From Pseudomonadota bacterium (GTDB lineage Bacteria > Pseudomonadota > Alphaproteobacteria > Rhizobiales > Pleomorphomonadaceae): a stretch of DNA of 64,000 nt. The stretch spans positions 124,001-188,000 of the forward strand of contig JAEZHI010000031.1 in NCBI GenBank assembly GCA_023436885.1, read 5' to 3'. Under the pieces are notes generated by a model. The model was not told the origin of the DNA. It worked only from the letters and a program-made list of their open reading frames with translations, and searched no databases. Below, in pieces: positions 1 through 8,619 of this stretch. How positions within the stretch are numbered: position 1 is the stretch's first letter; each line of letters begins with the position of its first letter. The position numbers and the translations under genes were made by a program.

Positions 1-633
1 GCGCTTGGTCGACCAGCCGACGTCTGGGGCAAGATATGGAAGCTTCGTCCACGCAACCTCGCCGAGATCGTCAGCGGCCTGCCACTTTTTGATCCGGAGG
101 CGGTGGTCAACGAGTTCCTCCCGGATCATCTTACCGACGATTTTGCTACTCTCCCCGTTGCCTTTTCAGCCGTTGCCGCGGATTTCTACGGCACGGCAGA
201 GGTCGAAATCAGCGCTGGGTCGCTCAGAAGGGCCGTCGCAGCCTCGATTGCCCTTCCCGCCTTGTTCCGGCCGGTCGAAATCGGCGGCCTGACGCTGATT
301 GATGGCGGCGTCGTCAATCCATTGCCCTTCGACCGACTGCCGGACGATGCGGACCTGATCGTCTCCGTGGACGTGGTTGGAACGCCTACTCGAGCCGAGA
401 ACGGTCGGTTGCCCGGTGCTCGCGAGGCCCTGTTTGGCGCCAGCCAGATCCTGATGCAGTCGCTCATCTCCGAGAAACTCAAGTCTCGACAACCCGACGT
501 GCTGATCCGACCGCCTGTCGATGGTATCGGCGTGCTCGACTTCACCAAGGCGCGGGACATTCTCGCCGCCACAGCCAGCGTGCGAGAAGAGGTCAAAGCC
601 GCAGTCGGACGCCGGCTAGATGCCGCCGCATAA
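1..633 (+). CDS. Patatin-like phospholipase, C-terminal part (5' end outside window)
   Basis: The reading frame is open from base 1 and ends with TAA at 631-633, so only about 210 C-terminal residues are present. It reads as the second half of a bacterial patatin-like phospholipase (RssA/YchK type). The segment ASIALPALFRPV followed by LIDGGVVNPLPF carries the DGG motif whose Asp is the general base of the Ser-Asp dyad. The GxSxG nucleophile elbow must lie upstream of the window. These enzymes hydrolyse acyl esters of phospholipids. The gene converges on tadA with no gap between the two stop codons. Substrate and cell location cannot be judged from this fragment. Confidence 0.85.
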   Translation, partial: ALGRPADVWGKIWKLRPRNLAEIVSGLPLFDPEAVVNEFLPDHLTDDFATLPVAFSAVAADFYGTAEVEISAGSLRRAVAASIALPALFRPVEIGGLTLIDGGVVNPLPFDRLPDDADLIVSVDVVGTPTRAENGRLPGAREALFGASQILMQSLISEKLKSRQPDVLIRPPVDGIGVLDFTKARDILAATASVREEVKAAVGRRLDAAA

Positions 634-1074
634 TCAGCGCCGACCGGCAAAAAAGATCTTGAGAAGCTGCCCGGCCTCGCTCTCTCCAATGCCCGAATAA
701 ACGTCCGGCGCGTGATGACAGCCGTCCGAAGAGAAGAAGCGGACGTTGTGTTCCACCGCACCGCCCTTTTCGTCAGCGGCGCCGTAATAGAGGCGGCGCA
801 GACGAGCGAAAGAAATGGCACCGGCGCACATGGCGCAGGGCTCGAGACTGACGTAAAGGTCGCAGCCAATGAGCCGCTCCGAACCAATCGTTGCGGCGGC
901 GGCCCGGATTGCGAGGATTTCTGCATGGGCCGTCGGATCTTTGAGCTCAAGGGTACGGTTTCCCGCCGCGGCGAGAACGGTACCGTCGCGGACGATGACG
1001 GCGCCAACGGGCACCTCACCACGAGCCGCCGCGGCACGCGCCTCTTCCAGAGCCTTTTCCATGAAGTCGGACAT
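634..1074 (-). CDS. tadA: tRNA-specific adenosine deaminase TadA
   Basis: This is a 146-residue cytidine-deaminase-fold enzyme. TadA converts the wobble adenosine-34 of tRNA-Arg(ACG) to inosine and is normally essential. The zinc site is complete: His50 and the proton-shuttling Glu52 in HAEILAIR, then Cys80 and Cys83 in PCAMCAG. The start is ATG with a GGGGA ribosome-binding site about 5 bases upstream. It is divergent from the pseudouridine synthase at 1207, leaving a 132-bp shared promoter region. Length and motifs are those of TadA rather than guanine deaminase. Confidence 0.95.
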   Translation of the reverse strand: MSDFMEKALEEARAAAARGEVPVGAVIVRDGTVLAAAGNRTLELKDPTAHAEILAIRAAAATIGSERLIGCDLYVSLEPCAMCAGAISFARLRRLYYGAADEKGGAVEHNVRFFSSDGCHHAPDVYSGIGESEAGQLLKIFFAGRR

Positions 1075-1206
1075 GCTGATCCCCGGTATGCCAGGTTGGC
1101 ATATAACCCGGCAGAAGCTGTCCTAATAGAGTGAGAATAGACGTGAGATCGGCTCGTTTCATAGACCGGCTGCACGGCGGCTTCTTTTCCTGCTAAGAGC
1201 GTCGGC

Positions 1207-2574
1207 ATGATCAAGACTCCCTCCCCCGCCGCCAAGGCGAAAAAGTCCCCGGCCAAGACCGAAGATGGCGCCGAACGCATCGCCAAGATCATCGCTCGCG
1301 CCGGTCTCTGCTCGCGCCGCGAAGCCGAAACCTGGATCGCCGATGGCCGCGTCAAGTTGAATGGTCGCGTGCTCGACACGCCAGCCGTCACGGTCAAGCC
1401 CGGCGACAAGGTCGAAGTGGACGGCCAGCCGCTCCCGGAGCGCGATCGCACGCGCCTCTGGCTGTTTCACAAGCCGCGCGGCACAGTCACCACCACATAT
1501 GACCCCGAGGGACGACCGACAGTCTTTTCGATCCTTCCGGAGGATCTGCCTCGCGTCATGACTATCGGTCGCCTCGATATCAACACCGAAGGGTTGCTGC
1601 TGCTGACCAATGACGGAGGGCTCGCCCGCGTTCTGGAGTTGCCGGCCACTGGCTGGCTGCGCCGCTACCGTGTGCGCGCGCATGGCGATATCGATCAGGC
1701 CCGGCTCGATGCGCTGAAGGACGGCATTGCCATCGACGGCATTCTTTACGGCTCGGTCGAAGCGACACTCGACCGTCGCCAGGGCGATAACGTCTGGCTC
1801 ACGGTAGGCCTGCGCGAAGGCAAAAACCGCGAGGTGAAGACTATCCTCGCCCATCTCGGCCTCGACGTGAACCGCTTGATCCGCGTTTCCTTCGGTCCGT
1901 TCCAGCTCGGTGAACTGGCAGACGGCGCGGTCGAGGAAGTGCCGCGCCGGGTGTTGCGCTCGCAGCTCGGCGACCGGCTGACCGATGAGGCTGGCGCCGA
2001 TTTCGAGCTGCGTGAGGACGACCGCGCACCGATCCAGTCGGTGATCGCCAAGAGCACCAAGACCGGTGCAGCAGCAACGCCAAACGAGAAGCAGGCCGTA
2101 CGCCCGCGCGGTGTCTCGGCTGCGGCCAGTCGCAAGCGCCACGAGGCCGATCTCGACGCCTTGCCGCCGCGCCAGGCAGCCTCACGAGCAGGCAAGACAG
2201 CGGCGAAAAAGCCTCCGGTCCGCATCGCCAAGGCCGAGAAGCCGCAGCGGGCAACGCTGACGCTGAAGACCGATGCGCCCGACGAGCGCCGCGGTGGCCG
2301 GTTGAGCCGCCGGGCCGAGAGCGAGGACGCCCCGCGCGCCTACAAGTCCGGCAAGAGTTTCGAGGTGGACCGAAAGCCGCGCGCCAACGGCGATGAGCCG
2401 GCTCGCGTACGCGGCGACCGACCACAGCGAGGCATCGTGCCGAAGGGCAGCCGCATTCAGGATGGCAGCCCGATGAGCGCCCCAGGCGGCAAAGGAGGCC
2501 GTGGACCGAAGGATGGTGGCGGTCGGAGCGGTGCAGGAAAGCCAAGAGGGCGCGATGCGGATCGTCGCCGGTAA
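1207..2574 (+). CDS. rRNA pseudouridine synthase (RsuA/RluB family) with a long basic C-terminal tail
   Basis: The 455-residue protein begins with an S4 RNA-binding domain (about residues 22-75). The RsuA/RluB-type synthase domain follows, with the catalytic aspartate at about Asp124 in GRLDINTEG. These enzymes isomerise specific uridines in rRNA; RluB acts on the 23S rRNA peptidyl-transferase region, but the exact site cannot be assigned from sequence. The catalytic core ends near residue 245. The remaining roughly 210 residues are low complexity, rich in Arg, Lys, Pro, Ala and Gly, and probably disordered. Such tails are common in alphaproteobacterial homologues and may bind RNA. Its 3' end overlaps the start of rsmD by 20 bp, which suggests co-translation of two ribosome-modifying enzymes. 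Confidence 0.9.
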   Translation: MIKTPSPAAKAKKSPAKTEDGAERIAKIIARAGLCSRREAETWIADGRVKLNGRVLDTPAVTVKPGDKVEVDGQPLPERDRTRLWLFHKPRGTVTTTYDPEGRPTVFSILPEDLPRVMTIGRLDINTEGLLLLTNDGGLARVLELPATGWLRRYRVRAHGDIDQARLDALKDGIAIDGILYGSVEATLDRRQGDNVWLTVGLREGKNREVKTILAHLGLDVNRLIRVSFGPFQLGELADGAVEEVPRRVLRSQLGDRLTDEAGADFELREDDRAPIQSVIAKSTKTGAAATPNEKQAVRPRGVSAAASRKRHEADLDALPPRQAASRAGKTAAKKPPVRIAKAEKPQRATLTLKTDAPDERRGGRLSRRAESEDAPRAYKSGKSFEVDRKPRANGDEPARVRGDRPQRGIVPKGSRIQDGSPMSAPGGKGGRGPKDGGGRSGAGKPRGRDADRRR

Positions 2575-3115
2575 GCACAAGGGCACGGCGCTGGCGACTC
2601 CCGCCGCCGGCAGCCTTTCGATCCGCCCCACCTCGGACCGCTTGCGCGAGAGCGTATTCAATATTCTGGAGCACGCCTATGAGGGCGTGTTCGAGGACGC
2701 TCGCGTCATGGACATATTCGCCGGCACGGGGGCTCTGGGTTTCGAAGCCATGAGCCGGGGCGCCAAGACCTGCCTGTTCGTGGAAGAAGCTGCCGAAGCG
2801 CGCGGTCTCATCCGTCGCAACCAAGAAGCGCTCGGCCTGATGGGAACGACGCGCATCTTCCGTCGTGATGCAACCACCATGGGATCGATCGGTCCGGCTG
2901 AGCCCTACACGCTGGCCTTTCTCGATCCTCCCTACGGCAAGGCGCTGGCGGAGAAGGCCCTCGCCTCGCTTCTCGCCGGTGGCTGGCTCGCCGACAAGAC
3001 CCTTCTCGTCATCGAAGAGAGTGCCAAGGTGAACGTGGCGCTTCCCGAGGGCCTGGAACAGCTCGATCAGCGGATTTACGGCGAAACGCAGGTGATCTTC
3101 GCCCGGCGGATCTGA
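2555..3115 (+). CDS. rsmD: 16S rRNA (guanine(966)-N(2))-methyltransferase RsmD
   Basis: The 186-residue SAM-dependent methyltransferase modifies G966 of 16S rRNA in the small subunit. The start chosen is ATG at 2555 (MRIVAGKHKG, the usual family N terminus), preceded by AAGAGGG; a longer reading from 2501 lacks family support. Visible motifs are the SAM-binding loop MDIFAGTGALG at about residues 52-62 and the catalytic DPPY motif at 124-127. The gene starts inside the last codons of the upstream pseudouridine synthase, so translation is probably coupled. No phosphopantetheine adenylyltransferase gene follows, unlike in some genomes. Confidence 0.95.
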   Translation: MRIVAGKHKGTALATPAAGSLSIRPTSDRLRESVFNILEHAYEGVFEDARVMDIFAGTGALGFEAMSRGAKTCLFVEEAAEARGLIRRNQEALGLMGTTRIFRRDATTMGSIGPAEPYTLAFLDPPYGKALAEKALASLLAGGWLADKTLLVIEESAKVNVALPEGLEQLDQRIYGETQVIFARRI

Positions 3116-3124
3116 GCGAAGTGT

Positions 3125-3787
3125 TCAGGCGATCTCGGACAGAAGCGACTTCACTTCAGACGGACTTTCGGCGCGGCGCAGAAAGGCCAGCCTTCTCACA
3201 CCGTCACCGGACACATCGACGCCGTCGGGATCGACAGCCAAAATCCTTGCCGCCGCGCCGTTGAGATTGCCCAGCAGTGCGGGTTCAGCCGAAATGAAAG
3301 CCTCGGCGACCTGCTCCAGAACCAAAAACTCTTCGGCGGAAAGGCGCGCGATCCTGCCGAAACCCGCGACCAGATGAATGGTCTCAAGGCTCATGTGATA
3401 GAGAGCGAAGTCACCGAAGCTTGCGTAGCCCTCGGCTTTCGGATGCCGGGCGAGAAAGCGCGTAAAGAGACGCTGCGCGCCGCTTTCTTCCCGCGCTATG
3501 CGTCGAAAGCGGCCAACGAGAGTAACGCGAGCGCCAGTCAGCGGATCGCTGGTCTCGTCGGCAGGCGCTTGGAGCAAAAGCGAGCCTCGCTCATCCCGCG
3601 CCAAGTTGCGGGTGTGAGCCGCAAGGCTGGAAATCAGGATGAGCGGAGACCCGTCGGTATCGGTTGCCACCGTTACGAAGCTGACGAACGGAGCGCCCTC
3701 AGCAGTCAACGTTCCCAGCGAAGCAGTCGCCGCCGACCGAACAATCTGGCGCACCAAACCCGGCGCATCGAAACCAGCATCATCCAT
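3125..3787 (-). CDS. HugZ-like / pyridoxamine-5'-phosphate-oxidase-fold protein
   Basis: This 220-residue protein has an N-terminal split-barrel FMN/heme-binding fold (about residues 8-140) and a C-terminal helical domain of the kind seen in HugZ-type proteins (about 145-220). The start ATG has a strong GGGAGG ribosome-binding site. Typical family stretches are ASLGTLTAEGAPFVSFVTVATD and HYHMSLE-like HMSLETIHLVAGFGRIARL. HugZ proteins bind and degrade heme, but many alphaproteobacterial members are uncharacterised, so the substrate is open. It is divergent from chvI across 265 bp. No iron-uptake genes are next to it, which weakens a direct heme-use call. Confidence 0.75.
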   Translation of the reverse strand: MDDAGFDAPGLVRQIVRSAATASLGTLTAEGAPFVSFVTVATDTDGSPLILISSLAAHTRNLARDERGSLLLQAPADETSDPLTGARVTLVGRFRRIAREESGAQRLFTRFLARHPKAEGYASFGDFALYHMSLETIHLVAGFGRIARLSAEEFLVLEQVAEAFISAEPALLGNLNGAAARILAVDPDGVDVSGDGVRRLAFLRRAESPSEVKSLLSEIA

Positions 3788-4052
3788 TCGAAACCTCCCT
3801 CAAGCCCATCGGCTGGCCACCTTCAGCCAAGAGCGAACCGAAGCGAACTATATCGGGAACGGTTCCCTCTTCGTCGGCTCAGCCTCGATTTCACTCCATC
3901 GGCAGCGAAACAGCGGAGAAAAGCGAGTGAATTCTTGATCTTTCTACATTGTTGCCCAGATTCTGCTCAACTCTGCTACAAAGGTCCGGCTGTCGATACC
4001 GACCTAACATGACATGAAGAGCTTTGGCTCTGAACTGACGGGGACCTGGGGC

Positions 4053-4757
4053 ATGCCGACCATCGCGCTCGTGGACGATGACAGAAACATCCTGACGTCC
4101 GTCTCGATCGCCCTCGAATCGGAGGGCTATCGCGTGGAGACCTATACTGACGGCGCCTCCGCCCTCGACGGTCTCACCAAGGCTCAGCCCGACCTTGCGA
4201 TCCTCGATATCAAGATGCCGCGCATGGACGGCATGGAGTTGCTGCGCCGCCTGCGCCAGAAGACGGACATGCCGGTCATCTTCCTGACGTCCAAGGACGA
4301 TGAGATCGACGAGCTGTTCGGTCTCAAGATGGGCGCCGACGATTTCATTCACAAGCCGTTCTCGCAGCGCCTGCTGGTCGAGCGCGTGAAGGCCGTGCTC
4401 CGCCGCGTCGCGCCGCGCGATACCGCCGCCGCGCCCAAGCCGACCGATGCCAACCGCAATATCGAGCGCGGCAACCTCGTCATGGACCAGGAGCGACATA
4501 CCTGCACGTGGAAGGGGCAGAATGTCGTTCTGACCGTCACGGAGTTCCTGATCCTGTTCGCTCTCGCCCAGCGCCCCGGTGTGGTGAAGAGCCGCAACGC
4601 GCTGATGGACGCGGCCTATGACGACCAAGTCTATGTCGACGACCGGACCATCGACAGCCACATCAAGCGGCTGCGCAAGAAGTTCAAGGCTATCGACGAC
4701 GATTTTGAGATGATCGAAACCCTTTACGGCGTCGGCTACCGCTTCAAGGAGATGTGA
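4053..4757 (+). CDS. chvI: Two-component response regulator ChvI
   Basis: The 234-residue OmpR/PhoB-type regulator has a receiver domain (residues 1-120) with acidic Asp8-Asp10, phospho-acceptor Asp52 (LDIKMP) and Lys101 in HKPF. A winged-helix DNA-binding domain follows (about 135-232). The N terminus MPTIALVDDDRN matches rhizobial ChvI proteins closely, so the start at 4053 is preferred over the ATG at 4014. ChvI with the sensor ChvG controls acid and cell-envelope responses, exopolysaccharide and motility in Rhizobiales, with ExoR as the periplasmic inhibitor in several species. The sensor gene lies 169 bp downstream on the same strand, so this region may hold a second promoter. Confidence 0.93.
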   Translation: MPTIALVDDDRNILTSVSIALESEGYRVETYTDGASALDGLTKAQPDLAILDIKMPRMDGMELLRRLRQKTDMPVIFLTSKDDEIDELFGLKMGADDFIHKPFSQRLLVERVKAVLRRVAPRDTAAAPKPTDANRNIERGNLVMDQERHTCTWKGQNVVLTVTEFLILFALAQRPGVVKSRNALMDAAYDDQVYVDDRTIDSHIKRLRKKFKAIDDDFEMIETLYGVGYRFKEM

Positions 4758-4926
4758 GCCTGATCCCACACGGACGAATTTGACATTTCGGTCTCGGCAG
4801 AGCATCAGGCTCCGGCCGCATGCCAAATTCGCAGGGATTACAGGATCTCCCGATTACTGATGGTTCCTGTGTAGGCGTCGGCATCTGCTTTAGCCAGTGT
4901 CCGCGCCTAACCACTAGCAGGACGTA

Positions 4927-6705
4927 GTGTCGATGAGGGGAAGCCAGGAAGCCGACAGGGCCGATGGCGGACGCATCCAGACGATGCGCCGGCTTACTCC
5001 GGTCATGGTCCGTCGTGCCAAGCGCTTTGTCGCCAGCTCCATTGGGAACTCACTCAGCCGGCGCATTCTTGTCCTCAACCTCGCGGGGCTGGCCGCACTC
5101 GTGGCCGGTATTCTTTATCTCAACCAGTTCCGAGCCGGCCTGATCGACGCTCGTGTCGAAAGCTTGCTGACCCAGGGCGAGATCATGGCCGGTGCCATCG
5201 CCGCCTCGGCCTCCGCAGTTTCCAACACCATCACCATCGATCCAGAGCGCCTGCTTCAGATGCAGGCGGGCGGCGAGATGTCAGCGCAGAGCGACACGGA
5301 AAGCCTGGACTTTCCGATCAATCCGGAACGTGTGGCGCCCCTGCTCCGCCGGTTGATCACGCCAACCAAGACGCGCGCCCGCATCTACGACCGTGACGGT
5401 ATCCTGATACTCGATTCCCGCTTTCTTTATTCGCGCGGACAGGTTTTGCGCTTCAACCTGCCGCCGACCAAACCTGAACCGCCTTCCTTGCTCGAGCAGG
5501 CGATCAATGCGGTCACCTTTCGCCTGAGGCGGTTTGATCTTCCTGTCTATCGCGAACTGGGTGGCGCCAACGGACGCGGTTATCCCGAAGTCGAACAGGC
5601 CCTCAACGGCTCTCCGGGTACCGTGGTGCGGGTCACCGATGCCGGCGAGATGATCGTTTCGGTCGCGGTGCCGGTGCAACGCTTCAATGTGGTCGTCGGC
5701 TCGCTGCTGCTTTCGACGGAAGGCGGCGATATCGATGCCATCGTGACGGCCGAACGTTGGGGCATTTTTCGTGTCTTTCTGGTGGCTGCTGCCGTTACAG
5801 CTACCTTGTCATTCCTGTTGGCCGGCACCATCGCCCGCCCCCTGCGCCGGCTCGCCGCCGCGGCCGATCGCATCCGACGCGGCGTGAAGCAACGCGAAGA
5901 AATTCCATCCTTCGACCGCGAGGATGAAATCGGCGACCTAGCCCGCGCCTTTCGCGACATGACCAACGCACTTTACAATCGCATGGACGCGACCGAGAGC
6001 TTCGCGGCCGACGTTGCTCACGAGCTCAAGAATCCGCTGACGTCGCTGCGCTCGGCGGTCGAGACGCTGCCACTCGCAAAGAGCGACAACAGCCGGGCAA
6101 GACTTCTCGAAATCATCCAGCACGATGTCCGCCGCCTCGATCGTCTGATCACAGACATCTCCGACGCTTCCCGGCTCGACGCAGAGCTCGCGCGCGAGGA
6201 TGTCGCACCGCTCGATGTCGGCCGGCTGGTGGAAGGCGTCGTCTCACTCGCCAGAGAGACTGGGCGTCATCAGGAAATCGGCATCGATTTCAAGATCGAT
6301 GTTGGCGAGAGCGACAAGCCTCTGACGGTGCTCGGCCACGACAGCCGTCTTGGTCAGGTGTTCAATAACCTGATCGATAATGCGCGGTCTTTCTCGCCCG
6401 AGGGCGGATGTGTCGAAGTGACGGTGTGCCGCGACGAGGACACGATAAAAGTCATCGTCGATGACCATGGACCGGGCATCCGGGCCGAAAAGCTGGAGCG
6501 CGTGTTCGAGCGCTTCTATACCGACCGTCCGGAAGGCGAAGGCTTCGGCAACAATTCTGGCCTCGGCTTGTCGATCTCCAAGCAGATTGTCGAGGCGCAC
6601 CGAGGCACGATCACCGCCATCAACCGCACCGACGATCCTTCCGCTCCTGATCGCGTGACCGGAGCTCGCTTTGTCGTATGCTTGCCGGCGGATCTTGCGG
6701 CATGA
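4927..6705 (+). CDS. chvG: Sensor histidine kinase ChvG
   Basis: This is a 590-592-residue membrane histidine kinase. The start is GTG 4927 or, nearly as likely, ATG 4933. Transmembrane segments lie near residues 47-67 and 277-300, enclosing a periplasmic sensor domain of about 205 residues. HAMP follows, then the dimerisation domain with the phospho-accepting His at about residue 365 (VAHELKNPLTSLR), and an HATPase_c domain with N-box NLIDNARSF, DHGPGI and GLGLS motifs. Together with ChvI it forms the conserved Rhizobiales envelope-stress system. The stop codon overlaps the hprK start (ATGA), so kinase and HPr kinase are probably translated together. Confidence 0.93.
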   Translation: MSMRGSQEADRADGGRIQTMRRLTPVMVRRAKRFVASSIGNSLSRRILVLNLAGLAALVAGILYLNQFRAGLIDARVESLLTQGEIMAGAIAASASAVSNTITIDPERLLQMQAGGEMSAQSDTESLDFPINPERVAPLLRRLITPTKTRARIYDRDGILILDSRFLYSRGQVLRFNLPPTKPEPPSLLEQAINAVTFRLRRFDLPVYRELGGANGRGYPEVEQALNGSPGTVVRVTDAGEMIVSVAVPVQRFNVVVGSLLLSTEGGDIDAIVTAERWGIFRVFLVAAAVTATLSFLLAGTIARPLRRLAAAADRIRRGVKQREEIPSFDREDEIGDLARAFRDMTNALYNRMDATESFAADVAHELKNPLTSLRSAVETLPLAKSDNSRARLLEIIQHDVRRLDRLITDISDASRLDAELAREDVAPLDVGRLVEGVVSLARETGRHQEIGIDFKIDVGESDKPLTVLGHDSRLGQVFNNLIDNARSFSPEGGCVEVTVCRDEDTIKVIVDDHGPGIRAEKLERVFERFYTDRPEGEGFGNNSGLGLSISKQIVEAHRGTITAINRTDDPSAPDRVTGARFVVCLPADLAA

Positions 6706-7154
6706 CCGAGCCAACCGTCCATGCCTGTGCCGTCGTCATCGGTGAAGCCGGCGTCCTGATCAGAGGTAAATCGGGGTCCGGGAAATCATCGCTTGCTTTT
6801 GCGCTCGTTGAAGGCGCTCGTCAGAGAGGCCTTTATGCGACCTTCGTTGCCGACGATCGCGTGGTACTCCATGCGGTGAATGGCCGTGTCATCGCGCGTT
6901 GCCCGGAGACGATTCTCGGCCTCGCTGAACGATGGGGCCGTGGCATCGAGACGGTGGACTGCGTACCGGCCGCCGTTATCCGGCTCGTGGCGGATCTTGT
7001 CGAGCCCGAAAGCCTCATACGTCTGCCCGAGACCGCGGATATGCATACCGAAGTTGACGGCGTAAGCCTGCCGAGGCAAGCGATTCCGGCCCGGAAAACG
7101 TCCGTCTCGCTGCCCGTCCTGCAGGCCTTGCTGGCCGAAATGAACAAGATTTAA
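6702..7154 (+). CDS. hprK: Short HPr kinase/phosphorylase (C-terminal catalytic domain only)
   Basis: The 150-residue protein contains the P-loop GKSGSGKS at residues 22-29 and the ADDRVVL segment typical of HprK. It lacks the roughly 130-residue N-terminal domain of Gram-positive HprK, which is normal for alphaproteobacteria. HprK phosphorylates HPr on a serine and can reverse this, linking carbon state to regulation. The start at 6702 overlaps the chvG stop; an earlier ATG at 6678 lies inside chvG. The EIIA and HPr genes lie downstream after 260 bp, so the kinase sits next to its presumed substrate. The conserved link to ChvG suggests input from envelope signalling. Confidence 0.9.
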   Translation: MTEPTVHACAVVIGEAGVLIRGKSGSGKSSLAFALVEGARQRGLYATFVADDRVVLHAVNGRVIARCPETILGLAERWGRGIETVDCVPAAVIRLVADLVEPESLIRLPETADMHTEVDGVSLPRQAIPARKTSVSLPVLQALLAEMNKI

Positions 7155-7414
7155 CGATTGCGGTCTTAATTCCGTCATCCCCGCGCTTTTTGTTTAAAGT
7201 GCCGCAAGACTGCGCTTTTCCGCGACGAAACGTCCGTTTTCCTGACGAAATGGCTGCTCTTTGGCGATTGCCGGAAGAGCCCTGGACGCCTCACAATTCG
7301 ATTTCCTCTTGCAAGAAATCCCGCTCTGGTGAAGATGTGGCCCGTTCCAGCTTGGAGCGAAACCAACATGGCGTGCCGTATGATCTTCGCAAATTATAGG
7401 GATCGGACCCCAGC

Positions 7415-7816
7415 ATGATCGGGTTGGTTCTGGTGACGCATGGCCGCCTCGCCGATGAATTTCGGTCGGCGCTTGAACATGTGGTCGGTCCTCAGGCCGA
7501 TTTCGAGACGATCTGTATCGGGCCCGAAGACGACATGGAGCAGCGGCGGAGCGATATCATTGCCTCGGTCAATCGCGTCAATTCAGGCAGGGGTGTCATC
7601 CTTCTGACCGATATGTTCGGTGGCACGCCCTCCAATCTGGCCATTTCGGTTATGGATATCGGCGACGTCGAGGTGATTGCCGGTGTCAATCTGCCGATGC
7701 TGGTCAAGCTGGCAACCGTGCGCAAGGAGCGGACTCTCGCCGAGACTGTGACCGAGGCGCGTGACGCAGGACGCAAATACATTTCTGTCGCCAGCCAGGT
7801 GCTTGCCGGATCATGA
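7415..7816 (+). CDS. PTS EIIA-Man-like phosphocarrier protein
   Basis: This 133-residue protein has the fold of the mannose-family EIIA domain. The phospho-accepting histidine is His9 in LVTHG, and the LTDMFGGTPSNLA segment is a family hallmark. It should accept phosphate from the HPr encoded just downstream. No EIIB, EIIC or EIID permease gene is nearby. In related rhizobia this protein is part of a regulatory phosphorelay with HprK, HPr and PtsI-Ntr rather than a sugar transporter, and I infer the same here. Its stop overlaps the HPr start by 4 bp. The 260 bp upstream, after hprK, show no clear terminator. Confidence 0.9.
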   Translation: MIGLVLVTHGRLADEFRSALEHVVGPQADFETICIGPEDDMEQRRSDIIASVNRVNSGRGVILLTDMFGGTPSNLAISVMDIGDVEVIAGVNLPMLVKLATVRKERTLAETVTEARDAGRKYISVASQVLAGS

Positions 7817-8100
7817 CAGACGACAGCGACGCCATCGTCCGTGAACTGAAAATCCTCAACAAGAAGGGCCTTCATGCCCGCGCCTCTGCGAAGTTCGTCC
7901 AGTGCGTTGACCGCTTCGAGTGTGAGGTTTTCGTGTTGAAGGATGGCCAAAGCGTGTCAGGCACATCCATCATGGGGCTCATGATGTTGGCCGCCGGCAT
8001 CGGCTCGTCGATCGAGGTTCGCGCCGCTGGAAACGATGCAGAGGCGGCGATCGAAGCAATTTCGGCTCTGGTCAACGATCGCTTCGGCGAGGGCGAATAA
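7813..8100 (+). CDS. ptsH: Phosphocarrier protein HPr
   Basis: The 95-residue HPr has the phosphohistidine site His21 in GLHARASA. The regulatory serine, Ser52, lies in TSIMGLMML and matches the site modified by HprK. It passes phosphate to EIIA-Man and probably feeds a regulatory branch, because no permease is present. The start overlaps the EIIA gene (ATGA), so the two are translationally coupled. Both phosphorylation sites are intact, which fits the nearby HprK. Confidence 0.93.
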   Translation: MTDDSDAIVRELKILNKKGLHARASAKFVQCVDRFECEVFVLKDGQSVSGTSIMGLMMLAAGIGSSIEVRAAGNDAEAAIEAISALVNDRFGEGE

Positions 8101-8105
8101 GGCTC

Positions 8106-8618
8106 ATGGTCGCGCAACTCCGCGTCGTACCTGCAACGCCGGACCTGCTTGTTTCTCTTCCATCATGGTTTGTGACGCCGGAGGCCCTCGCCCAATGGGG
8201 TGGGAGCGAAATCCGCTTTCCTCTCGACGCCAGCCAGATCGGCGCGATGCTCGCCCAAACGCGCACAAAGCCACCGCACAGGCTGGCCTTTGTCGGCCTT
8301 GTCGCAGATAAAACGGCCGCACATTGTCAATTCGTTCTCGACTGGACGAACGGCGTTGCCCGGCTCGCTCGCTTTGCTGTGGCGCCTCAGTATCGTGGTC
8401 GTGGGCTGGCGAGACCATTTCTTGCCGAAGTGTTTGCCAGACTGATGGAAGTCGGAGACTTTCCGCGGTTGGAACTCAACGTCTACACTTTCAACGCACC
8501 GGCAATCGCTCTCTACGAATCCCTCGGCTTTATACGTGAGGGTGTGCGACGCTCCTCGGTACGGGTTGGCAACGCTCGCTGGGACACGGCGATCTACGCC
8601 ATCACTCGAGAAGAATAA
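8106..8618 (+). CDS. GNAT family N-acetyltransferase
   Basis: The 170-residue protein is a single GNAT domain. The acetyl-CoA pyrophosphate-binding motif is RGRGLARPFL at about residues 98-107, and the C-terminal NAPAIALYESLGF is typical of the fold. It starts 6 bp after the HPr stop codon and may be part of the same transcript. The substrate cannot be inferred; similarity to RimJ/RimL-type enzymes is only general. It converges on mutL with a 1-bp gap. Confidence 0.8.
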   Translation: MVAQLRVVPATPDLLVSLPSWFVTPEALAQWGGSEIRFPLDASQIGAMLAQTRTKPPHRLAFVGLVADKTAAHCQFVLDWTNGVARLARFAVAPQYRGRGLARPFLAEVFARLMEVGDFPRLELNVYTFNAPAIALYESLGFIREGVRRSSVRVGNARWDTAIYAITREE

Positions 8619-8619
8619 C

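Noticed and set aside
186..1451. Long reverse-strand open frame of 421 codons across patatin, tadA and the pseudouridine synthase start
   Set aside because: It runs over three well-supported genes, has no ribosome-binding site or family motif, and has the Arg/Ser/Pro-rich composition of a GC-rich shadow frame.
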